A stretch of 64,000 nucleotides of DNA from Streptomyces sp. ERV7 (GTDB lineage: Bacteria; Actinomycetota; Actinomycetes; Streptomycetales; Streptomycetaceae): the NCBI RefSeq assembly GCF_001653515.1, contig NZ_LYOY01000029.1:1488001-1552000 (forward strand), in the 5' to 3' direction. The first letter of the stretch is position 1. Each line of letters opens with the position of its first letter. Below, piece after piece: positions 50,446 through 59,298 of the stretch. Under the pieces are notes generated by a model. That model was not told where the DNA came from, searched no databases, and was given only the letters and a program-made list of their open reading frames with translations. The position numbers and the translations under genes are program-made.

Positions 50446-53034
50446 TCAGCCCAGACGGGTCAGCTTGGACCCGAGGCCGGGCTCCGCCAGATCCTTCTGG
50501 AGGGCCACCGGGGCGGAGATCTGGCCAGGGCCGGAGCCCACGGTCAGCTTGCCGACCACCGTGCCCGCCTTCGCGGAGTGCGGCAGCTCGGCACTGCTGG
50601 GCGTGAGCGAGATCGCCGTCTTCAGACTCGCCCATCCGGCGATGGTCAGGTCCTTGGTGGCGACGACCGGGCCCTTGCCGCCGAGGCCGTCGTCCACGTA
50701 CCCGACGACGTCGCCCTTCTTGATCACGGTCTGCGAGGTCAGCGACTTGCGAGTGGCGAGCAGGACGTCCTTGCTCACCTTGTTGACCAGATCGAGGATC
50801 GAGACGGCCTTGTGCTGGCCGAAGACCGCGCCGACGATCGTCTGCTTGGTCCCGCCGACCTCCTTGACGGCGGCGAAGAGCAGATTGCCGCCCGCCTTGG
50901 AGGTGGAGCCGGTCTTGATGCCGATCGCGCCGTTGTACGGCACCAGCTTGTTGTAGTTGAGCCACTTGTGGCCGGTCGAGTCGATCCAGTACGGCTGCCG
51001 GGTGATGTCGACGAGCGCCGGGTCCTTCACCAGCTCGGTGGCCAGCTTCACCTGGTCGACGGCGGTCGAGACGGTGGTGGCGGTCAGACCGGACGGGTCG
51101 GTGTACGTGGTGTTCGTCATCCCGAGCTGCTTGGCGGTGTCGTTCATCTTCTTGACGAACGCCGCCTCCGAGCCCGCGTCCCAGCGCGCGAGCAGCCGCG
51201 CCACGTTGTTCGCGGACGGGATCATGACCGCGCTGAGCGCGTCCTTCTGGGTGAGCGTCTGACCCGCCTTGATGGTGTCGACGGTCGACTCGTCCTTGCC
51301 GGACTTGTTGTAGCCGCCCTCCTTCTCCGCCAGCTCGTCGACGGGGATGGAGGCGCCCTTGGAGCCCAGCTTCATCGGGTGGTCGCGCATGATGATGTAC
51401 GCGGTCATCGACTTGGTCACGCTGGCGATCGGGACCGGCTTCTCCTCGCCGAACCGCCCCACCGTGCCGAGGCCGGACACGGTGATCATGCCCTGGCCCT
51501 CGTGGGGCCACGGCAGCTGGGGAGCCGCGCCGTCGAAGGTGAACTCCGGCGCCGACGTCATCGTCAGCTCGGGGTCCGGAAGCGGGCGCATGAGCTGTAC
51601 GACCGCAAAGACGATCAGCAGCAGAAGGACCAGCGGGGTCCAGATCTTGAACCGCCGCACCACGTTGCGGACCGGGGTCTGCGCCGGGGGCGGGGTGTTG
51701 GTGAGCTCCGCGAGCAGGTCGAGCGGGGGCTTCGGCGGCAGCGGCTGCTGCCGGGTCCGCTCGGCGGCGTCGGCGTCCGGCACGGAGATGCGGGGCGAGG
51801 CGGGGGGCTTCGGCGCGGCGGGCGCGACCGGCGCCGCGGCCTTCGGAGCCTCGGCCTCCGGCTTCGCGGCGTCCGGCTCGGCCTTGGGGGCCGCCGGGCG
51901 TACGTCGTCGGAGCGCAGCGGTACGAACGTGCTGGTCCGCTCCGACGCCGACTCGGCCGGGCCCGGCCGCCGGATGGCGGTGGTCGGCTGGTCCACGACG
52001 GGCGGCTTGACGGCCTTGAAGACGGCGGTGGGCTGGTCGACCCCGGTCGCGCTCTCGACGCTCGGCTCGGCACCCCAGGAGGCGGCCCGGCCCTGGGGGG
52101 CGGGCTTGTTGGAGTCGGGCTCGGCGGCGGCCTCGGGCTCGGCAGCCTCGGGCTTGGGGTCGGCTTCCGGCTTCGCAGCGGGCTTGGCGTCGGTTTCCGC
52201 CTTCGCGTCGGTTTCCGGCTTGGCGTCGGCTTCCACCTTCGCGACGGCTTCCGGCTTGGCAGCGGCTTCCGGCTTGGCAGCGGGCTCCGGCTTGGCAGCG
52301 GGCTCCGGCTTCGCGTCCGACGCGGTGGCGGTGGCCCGGGCGGGCTCCTCCGCCGTCCCGGCGTCCGAGCCGGGCTCCGGCGCGTCGCCGGACGCGGGAG
52401 CGGCCTTGTCCTCGGCCTCCGGGGCCGCAGGCTCCTCCTCGGAGGCGTCAGTGGCCTCGTCAGAGACCTCGGGCGCGGACGCGGGCTCCCGTACGGGCGT
52501 GGCCTCGGCGGCCGGCTCCTCGTCCGGGCCCTCCTCGTCCACGTCCGCGGCAGCGGGCTCGTCGGTGTCGGCCGGGGCCGGGGTGTCCGCCTTCGCGGCA
52601 CCGGAGCCGGAGCCGGAGCCCGAGCCGGACCCGGCGGCCTCGGCCGCGTCCGCCACGGCCTCGTCGTCCGTGGCCACCCACGCCGCCACGGCCGCCCGCA
52701 GCCGGGTGTCGCGGGACTCGTGGTCCTCCTGGCGCGGGGCGCGGAAGACGGCGGTCGCCTGGTCCACGGGGGCCGAGCCGCCGTCCGAGGGCCGGTCGGC
52801 ACCGGAGGCGTCGCCGGAGCCGTTCACGGACCCGTTCGCGGCACCCTTCGCGGAGCCGTTCGCGGGAGCGGGGGCGGAACCGTTCGCGGAGCCGTTGCGC
52901 TTCGGCTCGGAACCGGACGCGGCCTTCGGGCCGTCATCCGTTCCGAACACCGCCACACGGGGATCGCGTTCGCTCGGAGTCGTCTCCCCCGACGACTGCT
53001 GCTGCTTCGACCTGTCGGGGGACTCGCCCGCCAC
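50446..53034 (-). CDS. D-alanyl-D-alanine carboxypeptidase (low-molecular-weight PBP) with long disordered N-terminus
   Basis: The protein has 862 aa. Residues 1 to about 450 are low complexity, dominated by Ala, Glu, Pro, Lys and Asp, including a run of KPEAAAKPEADAK-like units (about 235-305). A membrane helix (about 455-477) then anchors an outward-facing S11 peptidase domain with SVTK (Ser near 535), SAN (near 604) and KTG (near 706). The enzyme trims the terminal D-Ala of peptidoglycan stems. The GTG at 53034 has GGGAGGAGG upstream and is preferred to a start at 53085. The usual family length is about 400-450, so half of this protein is cytoplasmic tail. Confidence 0.88.
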   Translation of the reverse strand: MAGESPDRSKQQQSSGETTPSERDPRVAVFGTDDGPKAASGSEPKRNGSANGSAPAPANGSAKGAANGSVNGSGDASGADRPSDGGSAPVDQATAVFRAPRQEDHESRDTRLRAAVAAWVATDDEAVADAAEAAGSGSGSGSGSGAAKADTPAPADTDEPAAADVDEEGPDEEPAAEATPVREPASAPEVSDEATDASEEEPAAPEAEDKAAPASGDAPEPGSDAGTAEEPARATATASDAKPEPAAKPEPAAKPEAAAKPEAVAKVEADAKPETDAKAETDAKPAAKPEADPKPEAAEPEAAAEPDSNKPAPQGRAASWGAEPSVESATGVDQPTAVFKAVKPPVVDQPTTAIRRPGPAESASERTSTFVPLRSDDVRPAAPKAEPDAAKPEAEAPKAAAPVAPAAPKPPASPRISVPDADAAERTRQQPLPPKPPLDLLAELTNTPPPAQTPVRNVVRRFKIWTPLVLLLLIVFAVVQLMRPLPDPELTMTSAPEFTFDGAAPQLPWPHEGQGMITVSGLGTVGRFGEEKPVPIASVTKSMTAYIIMRDHPMKLGSKGASIPVDELAEKEGGYNKSGKDESTVDTIKAGQTLTQKDALSAVMIPSANNVARLLARWDAGSEAAFVKKMNDTAKQLGMTNTTYTDPSGLTATTVSTAVDQVKLATELVKDPALVDITRQPYWIDSTGHKWLNYNKLVPYNGAIGIKTGSTSKAGGNLLFAAVKEVGGTKQTIVGAVFGQHKAVSILDLVNKVSKDVLLATRKSLTSQTVIKKGDVVGYVDDGLGGKGPVVATKDLTIAGWASLKTAISLTPSSAELPHSAKAGTVVGKLTVGSGPGQISAPVALQKDLAEPGLGSKLTRLG

Positions 53035-53229
53035 CGATGCCTCCTCCCGGCGCCCCGGGGCGCCGTCCGAACCTGTCCGAACCATCTACCAGTGTCCTGT
53101 GTGCGGGGTTGACCCCCGTGCTAGACGAGAACGACATACCTATCGGTTCCCGTACTTACCGCCCAGGCGCTCTCGACAGATGAATGTGAGAGGGGTCACC
53201 CTGTCATTCATCCACGCGGGGAGGCATGG

Positions 53230-53982
53230 ATGGGCAGGAGCCGCAGAACAATTCCGGAGGAGCTTCTGCTGCTCGCTCTGGACCCGGCCACGGGTACCAC
53301 AGCGCAGCCGCAGTCGCTCGACCTCGGCCTGGCCGGAGCCCAGCTAGTGGAGCTGGCTCTGGCAGGACGGATAGCCCCAGACGGGGATCGTATCGCCGTG
53401 GTGATGGCACGGCCGACAGGAGATCCGACACTGGACTCCGCACTGGAACTGCTGCGCAGGCGCGGCAGTCCGGTCCGGGCCGTCCACTGGATCGGCGGGC
53501 CCCGGCTGGGGCTGCGCCAGATTTACCTCGCGCACCTGGAGCGGTGCGGCATGGTCCATGCCGTCTCGGGCCAGATGTGCGGGGTGCTGCCGACGACTCG
53601 CTACCAAGCGACGGACACGGCGATCAGCCGGGACATCAGGGCCCGGCTGGACAGCGCGATCCGCACCGGCGTACCGCCGGACCCGCGGACCGCGGCGCTC
53701 GCCGCACTGGCCCACGCGGTCGGACTCGGCAAGCACCTGTACCCGGGCAACGAGGGGCGTTCATCCCGCTCCCGGCTCCGGGACCTGATCAGGCACGACC
53801 CGATGGGCGGACTGGTGGCGCACGCCGTCATGGACGTCCAGAACGGAGTGGGCGCGCAACCGCGCCGCAGCAGCGCCAACGGCACCGGCGCGGCAGCGGC
53901 GGGCACCCGCGCGACCGCGACGGCGCCCGGCGTTCCGATGCAGCCGCACCGCGGCAGCATGGCGCGCGCCGTGGCCCACTAG
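53230..53982 (+). CDS. GPP34/GOLPH3-like protein
   Basis: This 250-aa protein has the GPP34 opening IPEELLLLALDPATG and the pattern LDLGLAGAQLVELALAGRIA, with a helical core ending near 185 and a disordered Ala/Arg/Thr-rich tail. The eukaryotic relatives (GOLPH3, Vps74) bind phosphoinositides at the Golgi; the bacterial function is unknown, though actinomycetes encode several copies, often next to regulators or membrane-lipid genes. GGGGAGG precedes the ATG. A terminator-like hairpin follows at 54111-54142. Confidence 0.85.
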   Translation: MGRSRRTIPEELLLLALDPATGTTAQPQSLDLGLAGAQLVELALAGRIAPDGDRIAVVMARPTGDPTLDSALELLRRRGSPVRAVHWIGGPRLGLRQIYLAHLERCGMVHAVSGQMCGVLPTTRYQATDTAISRDIRARLDSAIRTGVPPDPRTAALAALAHAVGLGKHLYPGNEGRSSRSRLRDLIRHDPMGGLVAHAVMDVQNGVGAQPRRSSANGTGAAAAGTRATATAPGVPMQPHRGSMARAVAH

Positions 53983-54297
53983 CGGACCGCTCCGGCACCA
54001 CCTCAGGCACCAACGGCACGACCCGTACCACCGAGCACCAGGGCACCACCCCGCACCACCCGCCGCACCGACGTCCCCCTCACGACCCGGTTCGGGAGTC
54101 GCGTCACGGGCGCGCGGGGCCGGCCTTCGCCGGTCCCGCGCGCTTCGCGTCTGCCGAGGCCCGGCGTTCGTACCCCCGGTAGCCGGTACCCCACCGTGTG
54201 TGGCCATTTCCCAGCGCGGCCAGGAACATTGGTGGCAGTCTGCTGAGCGGAAGAGCAGAACAGCAGCAGAAGTGCCGCAGCCGGAGGTGCAGTTCCC
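53983..54297. other. Intergenic region with terminator and HTH-gene promoter region
   Basis: 315 bp between the GPP34 and HTH genes. The first part has many ACCAC-type short repeats, the middle a GC-rich hairpin (54111-54142), and the last 100 bp are the leader of the HTH gene. No gene seen. Confidence 0.45.
54111..54142. terminator. GC-rich hairpin terminator after the GPP34 gene
   Basis: CGCGCGGG-GCCGGC pairs with GCCGGT-CCCGCGCG around a CTTC loop, with one G-T pair. Very stable; no T-tract. Confidence 0.6.
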
Positions 54298-55155
54298 GTG
54301 GCGTCCAACGTCAATCCCACCGTCAGGCGACGCCGACTGGGCCAGGAGCTCCGTCGACTTCGCGAGCTGAAGGGCATGACGGCCGAGGAGGTCGCCGAGC
54401 GCCTGCTGGTCTCCCAGTCGAAGATCAGCCGCCTGGAGAACGGCCGCCGCTCCATCAGCCAGCGCGATGTGCGCGATCTGTGCGGGGTGTACGAGGTCGA
54501 GGACCACCGGATCGTCGACTCGCTGATGCAGATGGCCAAGGACTCCCGGCAGCAGGGCTGGTGGCACGCCTTCGGCGACATCCCGTACAGCGTCTACATC
54601 GGTCTGGAGACGGACGCGGCCAGTCTGCGCGTCTACGAGTCGCTGATCGTGCCGGGGCTGCTGCAGACCCGGGAGTACGCGCAGGCGGTCATCGAGGGCA
54701 TGTGGCCCGAGGCCACCTCCAGCGACATCGACAAACGGATCCAGATCCGGCTCAAACGCCAGGACCGGCTCACCGACCCGACCAATCCGCTGCGGTTCTG
54801 GGCGGTGATCGACGAGGCGCTGCTGCGCCGTGTGGTCGGCAACGAGCAGATCATGCGCGACCAGTTGCTGCATCTGGCGCACCTGGGCGAGCAGCCGCAC
54901 GTCACCCTCCAGGTGCTGCCGTACGACGCGGGTGCGCACCCGGGGATGTACGGCAAGTTCGCCATCCTGGAGTTCCACGACGCCATGGACGCGAGCGTGG
55001 TCTATCTGGAGGGCGTGACCAGCGACCTGTATCTGGAGAAGGCCAACGACGTGCAGAGCTACACGGTGATGTACGAGCACCTGAGGGCCAAGGCGCTCAG
55101 CGCCGAGCAGTCACGGGACTTCATCCACCGTGTGGTGGACGGCTACACGTCGTGA
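54298..55155 (+). CDS. Helix-turn-helix regulator with DUF5753 (Scr1 type)
   Basis: The 285-aa protein has an N-terminal XRE helix-turn-helix (about 14-65, LGQELRRLRELKGMTAEEVAERLLVSQSKISRLENG-like) and a DUF5753 domain from about 105 (SLRVYESLIVPGLLQTREYA) to near 275. In Streptomyces these proteins pair with small DUF397 proteins, as at the whiJ locus, and affect development or secondary metabolism. The GTG follows CGGAGG. The DUF397 gene lies 203 bp downstream, so it may have its own promoter. Confidence 0.88.
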   Translation: MASNVNPTVRRRRLGQELRRLRELKGMTAEEVAERLLVSQSKISRLENGRRSISQRDVRDLCGVYEVEDHRIVDSLMQMAKDSRQQGWWHAFGDIPYSVYIGLETDAASLRVYESLIVPGLLQTREYAQAVIEGMWPEATSSDIDKRIQIRLKRQDRLTDPTNPLRFWAVIDEALLRRVVGNEQIMRDQLLHLAHLGEQPHVTLQVLPYDAGAHPGMYGKFAILEFHDAMDASVVYLEGVTSDLYLEKANDVQSYTVMYEHLRAKALSAEQSRDFIHRVVDGYTS

Positions 55156-55358
55156 GGGAGTGACACGAGGGACACCGTGGGGCGGGCACCATACACCTGC
55201 GCCGCCTTAACTGAGAAGGACCCGATGGAATATGCCATCCGGATGGGTGAACGGCCCCTGTCGGCGGTGATGTTACGGCGTAGCGTCGCACGCAGAGCCG
55301 CTGGACCTCAGCGGACGGGCACATCACCCGGGCAACCGGACCAACCATCGGAGTCATT

Positions 55359-55568
55359 ATGCGCGTTCAGCAGCATGCACTGACGGAGTGGACCAAGTCC
55401 TCGTACTCCGCCGTGAACGGCGACTGTGTGGAAGTCAAGGCGGCAGATCACTCGACCGTGTCGGTCCGCGACTCCAAGAACCCGCTCAACGGAATGCTCG
55501 ACTTCGCCCCCGAGACGTGGTCGGCCTTCCTCCAGGACGTCAACCGCACCTCGCCGCGTGGAGTCTGA
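55359..55568 (+). CDS. DUF397 protein, partner of the HTH regulator
   Basis: The 69-aa protein contains the full DUF397 pattern: WTKSSYSAVNGDCVEVKAADHSTVSVRDSKNP and a closing SAFLQDVN. DUF397 proteins are found only in actinomycetes, beside HTH/DUF5753 regulators, and are thought to bind and modulate them. GGAGT precedes the ATG. Confidence 0.88.
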   Translation: MRVQQHALTEWTKSSYSAVNGDCVEVKAADHSTVSVRDSKNPLNGMLDFAPETWSAFLQDVNRTSPRGV

Positions 55569-55665
55569 CCTTCACCGGCACCGCTCCACCGCAAAGTGAG
55601 CAAGGCCCTCTCGACTGGTCCGCCGTCCTGGCCGAGGGGGCTGGTTGCTGTCCGGGGGCCCGCGC

Positions 55666-56508
55666 TCACCGGCGCAGCCGGTCCACATAGAGGTCCGTGC
55701 CCGGCACCGTCGGAATGAAGGGCGCGACCAACTCGACGTGGCCCAGACCCGATTCGGCCACCGCCGTGTCGAGCCCGGCGAAGTGCTCCTCCCACACCTC
55801 ACCCGGGTCCCGCTCCAGGAACCACAGCAGCGTCAGACGGGTGTCGACCCCCTCGACCTGCTTGACGTACGTCATCCGGTCGCCGGGCAGCGGAGTCGGC
55901 CGGAAGACCGCCACCAGCGCGGCCGGGCCGCCCGCGAGCCGGCGCGGCAGATGCCGCGACCGCAGCCACTCCACCAGCTCACCCCGCCGCTCCGGCGCCT
56001 CGGCGTCGATCACCTGGAGCACCAGGCCCGCGTACGGGTGGTCCAACGCGTGGTAGTCGCGCGGGCCCGCCGCGCCGTCGCGGTAGACGGTCGCCTCGTG
56101 GTCCTGGAAGGCGGTGAAGACGTGTGTACGGTCCTGGTGGACGCGGCCGTCCCGGTTGAGCCGCTTGTTGATGCCGACGGTCCACTTCATGTGGTCGTCG
56201 TAGCGGCCCTCGGTGATCCAGTACGTGGAGAGGTAGCACCCGGCGGTGACCGGCTGGGCGATCGCGGACTTCTCCGGGTAGCGCAGCTCCTGGAGCTCGC
56301 GGGTGGCCACCCAGCGCCGCCCGGCGAACATCCAGGGCATCGCCATGGCCCCGGCGTAGTAGTGGTCGTCCTCGTACCAGCGGTTGTACGCGTACTCATG
56401 GCCCGGGTGCGGCTCCACCATGGTGATCAGGGCGTGGCCGGGGTGCACCCCGTACGGCCCGACCGCCGCCAGCTCCGCGTACGTCCCGCTCCTGGTCTCC
56501 TCGCTCAC
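55666..56508 (-). CDS. Protein of unknown function next to an SDR
   Basis: This 280-aa soluble protein is rich in aromatic residues. It shows two similar halves, each with an alpha/beta arrangement: HALITMVEPHPGHEYAYNRWYEDDHYY in the first and AGLVLQVIDAEAPERRGELVEWLRSRHLP in the second. This could indicate a duplicated ferredoxin-like (dimeric alpha-beta barrel, EthD-like) fold; that is a reading of pattern, not a recognised family. It is divergent from the SDR gene with a shared dyad at 56545-56561, so it probably works with that enzyme on a small molecule. Confidence 0.7.
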   Translation of the reverse strand: MSEETRSGTYAELAAVGPYGVHPGHALITMVEPHPGHEYAYNRWYEDDHYYAGAMAMPWMFAGRRWVATRELQELRYPEKSAIAQPVTAGCYLSTYWITEGRYDDHMKWTVGINKRLNRDGRVHQDRTHVFTAFQDHEATVYRDGAAGPRDYHALDHPYAGLVLQVIDAEAPERRGELVEWLRSRHLPRRLAGGPAALVAVFRPTPLPGDRMTYVKQVEGVDTRLTLLWFLERDPGEVWEEHFAGLDTAVAESGLGHVELVAPFIPTVPGTDLYVDRLRR

Positions 56509-56544
56509 GGCGCTCCCCTTCCCTCCTGCTGCCGACCGCCCTAC

Positions 56545-56561
56545 TCTGACGCTCCGTCAGA
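56545..56561. promoter_or_regulatory. Dyad operator between the unknown gene and the SDR gene
   Basis: TCTGACG-CTC-CGTCAGA is a perfect 7-3-7 inverted repeat midway in the 81-bp divergent spacer, of the type bound by TetR proteins. No TetR gene is adjacent. Confidence 0.55.
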
Positions 56562-56589
56562 AGAACTGCCAGAGCCGGGAGGCGCCCAG

Positions 56590-57372
56590 ATGTTGCTGAA
56601 CGGGAAGACGGTCGTCGTGTCCGGCGTCGGCGCGGGGCTCGGGCACCAGGTGGCCGCCACCGTCGTCCGGGACGGGGGCAACGCGGTGCTCGGCGCGCGC
56701 ACCGAGGAGAACCTGGTCAAGGCGGCCCACGAGATCGACCCGGAGGGCGCGCACACCGCCCATCTGGCCACCGACATCACCTCCGAGGCCGACTGCGAGG
56801 CGCTGGCCGCGCTGGCGCTCCGGCGGTTCGGCCGGATCGACGCGGTGGTCCATGTCGCCGCCTGGGACAGCTACTTCGGCGGGGTCGAGGACGCGGACCT
56901 CGCCACCTGGCAGGGCGTGCTCGACGTCAATCTGCTCGGCACCCTGCGGATGACCCGGGCATGTCTGCCGGCCCTCAAGGAGCGCGGCGGCGCGGTGGTC
57001 GTCATCGGCACCCAGTCGGCCATCGCCGCGCCCTCCCAGGTGCGCCAGGCCGCGTACGCGGCATCCAAGGGGGCGCTGACCTCGGCGATGTACTCCATGG
57101 CCCGGGAGTTCGGGCCGCACCGGATCCGGGTGAACACGGTCCTGCCGGGGTGGATGTGGGGGCCGCCGGTGCAGGCGTACGTCCGGTTCACCGCGCACAC
57201 CGAGAAGGTGCCCGAGGCCGAGGTGCTCGGCCGGCTCACCGAGCGGATGGCGCTGCCGGAGCTGGCGACGGACGCGGACGTGGCGGAGGCCGTGACCTTC
57301 CTCGCCTCCGACCGGGCGAGGGCGATCACCGGCCAGTCGCTGCTGGTGAACGCCGGGGAGATCATGCGCTAG
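56590..57372 (+). CDS. Short-chain dehydrogenase/reductase
   Basis: The 260-aa protein has the SDR cofactor pattern (SGVGAGLG near 11-18, a Gly-rich variant of TGxxxGxG), VVHVAAWD in place of NNAG, and the catalytic Ser (GTQSA) with YxxSK reading YAASK. It oxidises or reduces a hydroxyl/keto group with NAD(P); the substrate is unknown. GGGAGG precedes the ATG at 56590. The shared dyad suggests coregulation with the divergent unknown gene. Confidence 0.87.
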   Translation: MLLNGKTVVVSGVGAGLGHQVAATVVRDGGNAVLGARTEENLVKAAHEIDPEGAHTAHLATDITSEADCEALAALALRRFGRIDAVVHVAAWDSYFGGVEDADLATWQGVLDVNLLGTLRMTRACLPALKERGGAVVVIGTQSAIAAPSQVRQAAYAASKGALTSAMYSMAREFGPHRIRVNTVLPGWMWGPPVQAYVRFTAHTEKVPEAEVLGRLTERMALPELATDADVAEAVTFLASDRARAITGQSLLVNAGEIMR

Positions 57373-57716
57373 ACGCGCCAGTCGGACCCGCTCTCTCGGC
57401 CGCACGGGACCCGCATCCCGTGCGGCCGTTCACGTATGTACGCATCGTCCGTACGCATCGACGAAGGGCATGTTCATCGTGTGGTCGGCGCCACGGGGGC
57501 GACAACACCCCGTTGGGTAAAGTAGAAGTAAAATCGTTCGGCTTTATGATCTGCGTTCATATCCATGACCACTGAAAGCCTTGACCAGCCCTCCGAACAG
57601 GCTGTTCAATCCCCGGAAGTCCCCGCTCCCGCACGGGGCCCGCTGAGCCGGCCGCACTGACGAAGAGCACCGGCAGACACCTCGATGTTCACAAGGCGGA
57701 CCCCTCGGAGGGGGCA
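57373..57716. other. Intergenic region with a possible 31-codon reading frame
   Basis: 344 bp. The right part holds a small frame, 57565-57660, MTTESLDQPSEQAVQSPEV and so on, 31 codons, with no clear ribosome site; it could be the leader peptide or a remnant of another gene's start. An A/T-richer stretch at 57515-57560 may hold the symporter promoter. GGAGGGGG at 57708-57715 is the symporter's ribosome site. Confidence 0.4.
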
Positions 57717-59291
57717 ATGAACAGTCTCGACTGGGCCGTACTCATCGGCTACTTCGGCGTGATGGTCGCGATCGGCGTCTGGTCCCACAAGCGGGTCGAC
57801 GACGTCGCCGACTTCTTCACGGCCGGCGGCAAGATGCCGTGGTGGCTCTCGGGCATCTCGCACCACATGTCCGGATACAGCGCGGTGATGTTCACGGGGT
57901 ACGCGGGCATCGCGTACCGCTACGGCGTGACGTCCTTCGTCACCTGGTCCTTCCCCATCGCGGTCGGCATCGGCATCGGCGCCAAGCTCTTCGCGCCCCG
58001 GCTCAACCGGCTGCGCTCCAAGCTGCACGTGGCCTCGCCGCTCGAATACCTCAAGAACCGCTACAACGTCTCCACGCAGCTGGCGCTCGCCCTGTCGGGC
58101 ATGCTGCTCAAGATCGTGGACGTGGGCGCCAAGTGGGCCGCCATCGCCACCCTGCTCTCGGTCTTCACCGGGGTCACCCTCACCCAGGGCATCTTCATCA
58201 CGGGCTGCATCACCGCCGTGTACTGCACGGTCGGCGGGCTGTGGGCGGACGCGCTGACCGAGCTCGGCCAGTTCGTCATCCAGCTGTGCGCCGGTGTCGC
58301 CATGCTGATCGCGACGATGGGCAAGCTCGGCGGGTTCAGCGCGCTGTGGACGGTGTGGGACAAGCTGCCGAGCGGCCACGCCGACCCCACCGCCGGGCCC
58401 TACACGGTCACGTTCCTGCTCGCGTTCCTCTTCATCAAGACGTTCGAGTACAACGGCGGCATGTGGAACCAGGCCCAGCGGTACATGGCCACCGACTCGG
58501 CCCGCTCCGCGACCCGTTCGGCCCGGCTCTCCGCCGCCCTGTGGCTGGTGTGGCCGGTGGTCCTGTTCTTCCCCATGTGGTGCGCGCCGCTCCTGGTGCA
58601 GGCCAAGAAGCCGGACGCCTCCGACTCGTACGCCCTGATGACCGAGAGCCTGCTGCCGCACGGTCTGCTCGGCCTGGTCATCGTCGGCTTCTTCTCCCAC
58701 ACGATGGCGATGTGCTCCTCGGACGCCAACGCCATCTCGGCCGTCTTCACCCGGGACATCGCCCCGGCGCTCTCCAAGCGGGCGCGCGGCTGGGACTCGC
58801 GGGTCGGCCTGCTGGCGGCGCGTCTGTCGACCCTGGTGTTCCTGGGCCTGTCGATGTCGATCGCCACCCAGGTCAACTCGCCCGCCTTCAAGGACATCAT
58901 CACCGTGGTGATCAAGTGGGTGGCGGGTCTGATGGGCCCGATCGCGATCCCGTTCATGCTGGGCATGCTGCGTACGTTCCGCAGGTCCGGGCCGACGGCG
59001 GCGCTCACCAGCTGGGCGGTGGGCCTGGTGGCGTTCTTCCTGGTCAACTACAACCTGGACGGCTCGGACCGGACGGGTGTGGCGCTCCAGTACCAGGTGT
59101 CGGTGCCGCTGGCGATCTCGCTGGTGCTCTACATCGTGATCGGCCTGGTCAGGCCGGAGGACACCCCGGAGCGGGACGCGCTGCTCGACCGGATCAACTC
59201 CGACGACGACGGCCCGGGTGCGGGTTCGGCGGCGGCGGTCCCGGCGCAGCCTCGGGGCCAGGCAGGTGAGCCGAAGGCCCTGGAGCTCTGA
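57717..59291 (+). CDS. Sodium:solute symporter (SSS family)
   Basis: This 524-aa protein has about 13 membrane helices and SSS features: DFFTAGGKMPWWLSGISHHMSGYSAVMFTG near the start, then SPLEYLKNRYN and the helix with SSDANAISAVFTRDI. It imports a small organic solute with Na+. The C-terminal 35 residues are disordered. It is convergent with the ADP-ribosylglycohydrolase gene (7-bp gap). The substrate could be a sugar, nucleoside or amino acid; nothing decides. Confidence 0.88.
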   Translation: MNSLDWAVLIGYFGVMVAIGVWSHKRVDDVADFFTAGGKMPWWLSGISHHMSGYSAVMFTGYAGIAYRYGVTSFVTWSFPIAVGIGIGAKLFAPRLNRLRSKLHVASPLEYLKNRYNVSTQLALALSGMLLKIVDVGAKWAAIATLLSVFTGVTLTQGIFITGCITAVYCTVGGLWADALTELGQFVIQLCAGVAMLIATMGKLGGFSALWTVWDKLPSGHADPTAGPYTVTFLLAFLFIKTFEYNGGMWNQAQRYMATDSARSATRSARLSAALWLVWPVVLFFPMWCAPLLVQAKKPDASDSYALMTESLLPHGLLGLVIVGFFSHTMAMCSSDANAISAVFTRDIAPALSKRARGWDSRVGLLAARLSTLVFLGLSMSIATQVNSPAFKDIITVVIKWVAGLMGPIAIPFMLGMLRTFRRSGPTAALTSWAVGLVAFFLVNYNLDGSDRTGVALQYQVSVPLAISLVLYIVIGLVRPEDTPERDALLDRINSDDDGPGAGSAAAVPAQPRGQAGEPKALEL

Positions 59292-59298
59292 AGGACCG

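Noticed and set aside
50578..53112. Long plus-strand frames opposite the carboxypeptidase gene
   Set aside because: They mirror the low-complexity tail and have Gly/Arg- or Ser/Ala-biased sequence with no motif or start site.
57565..57660. 31-codon gene MTTESLDQP...
   Set aside because: No ribosome-binding site and no recognisable family; kept only as a note in the intergenic entry.
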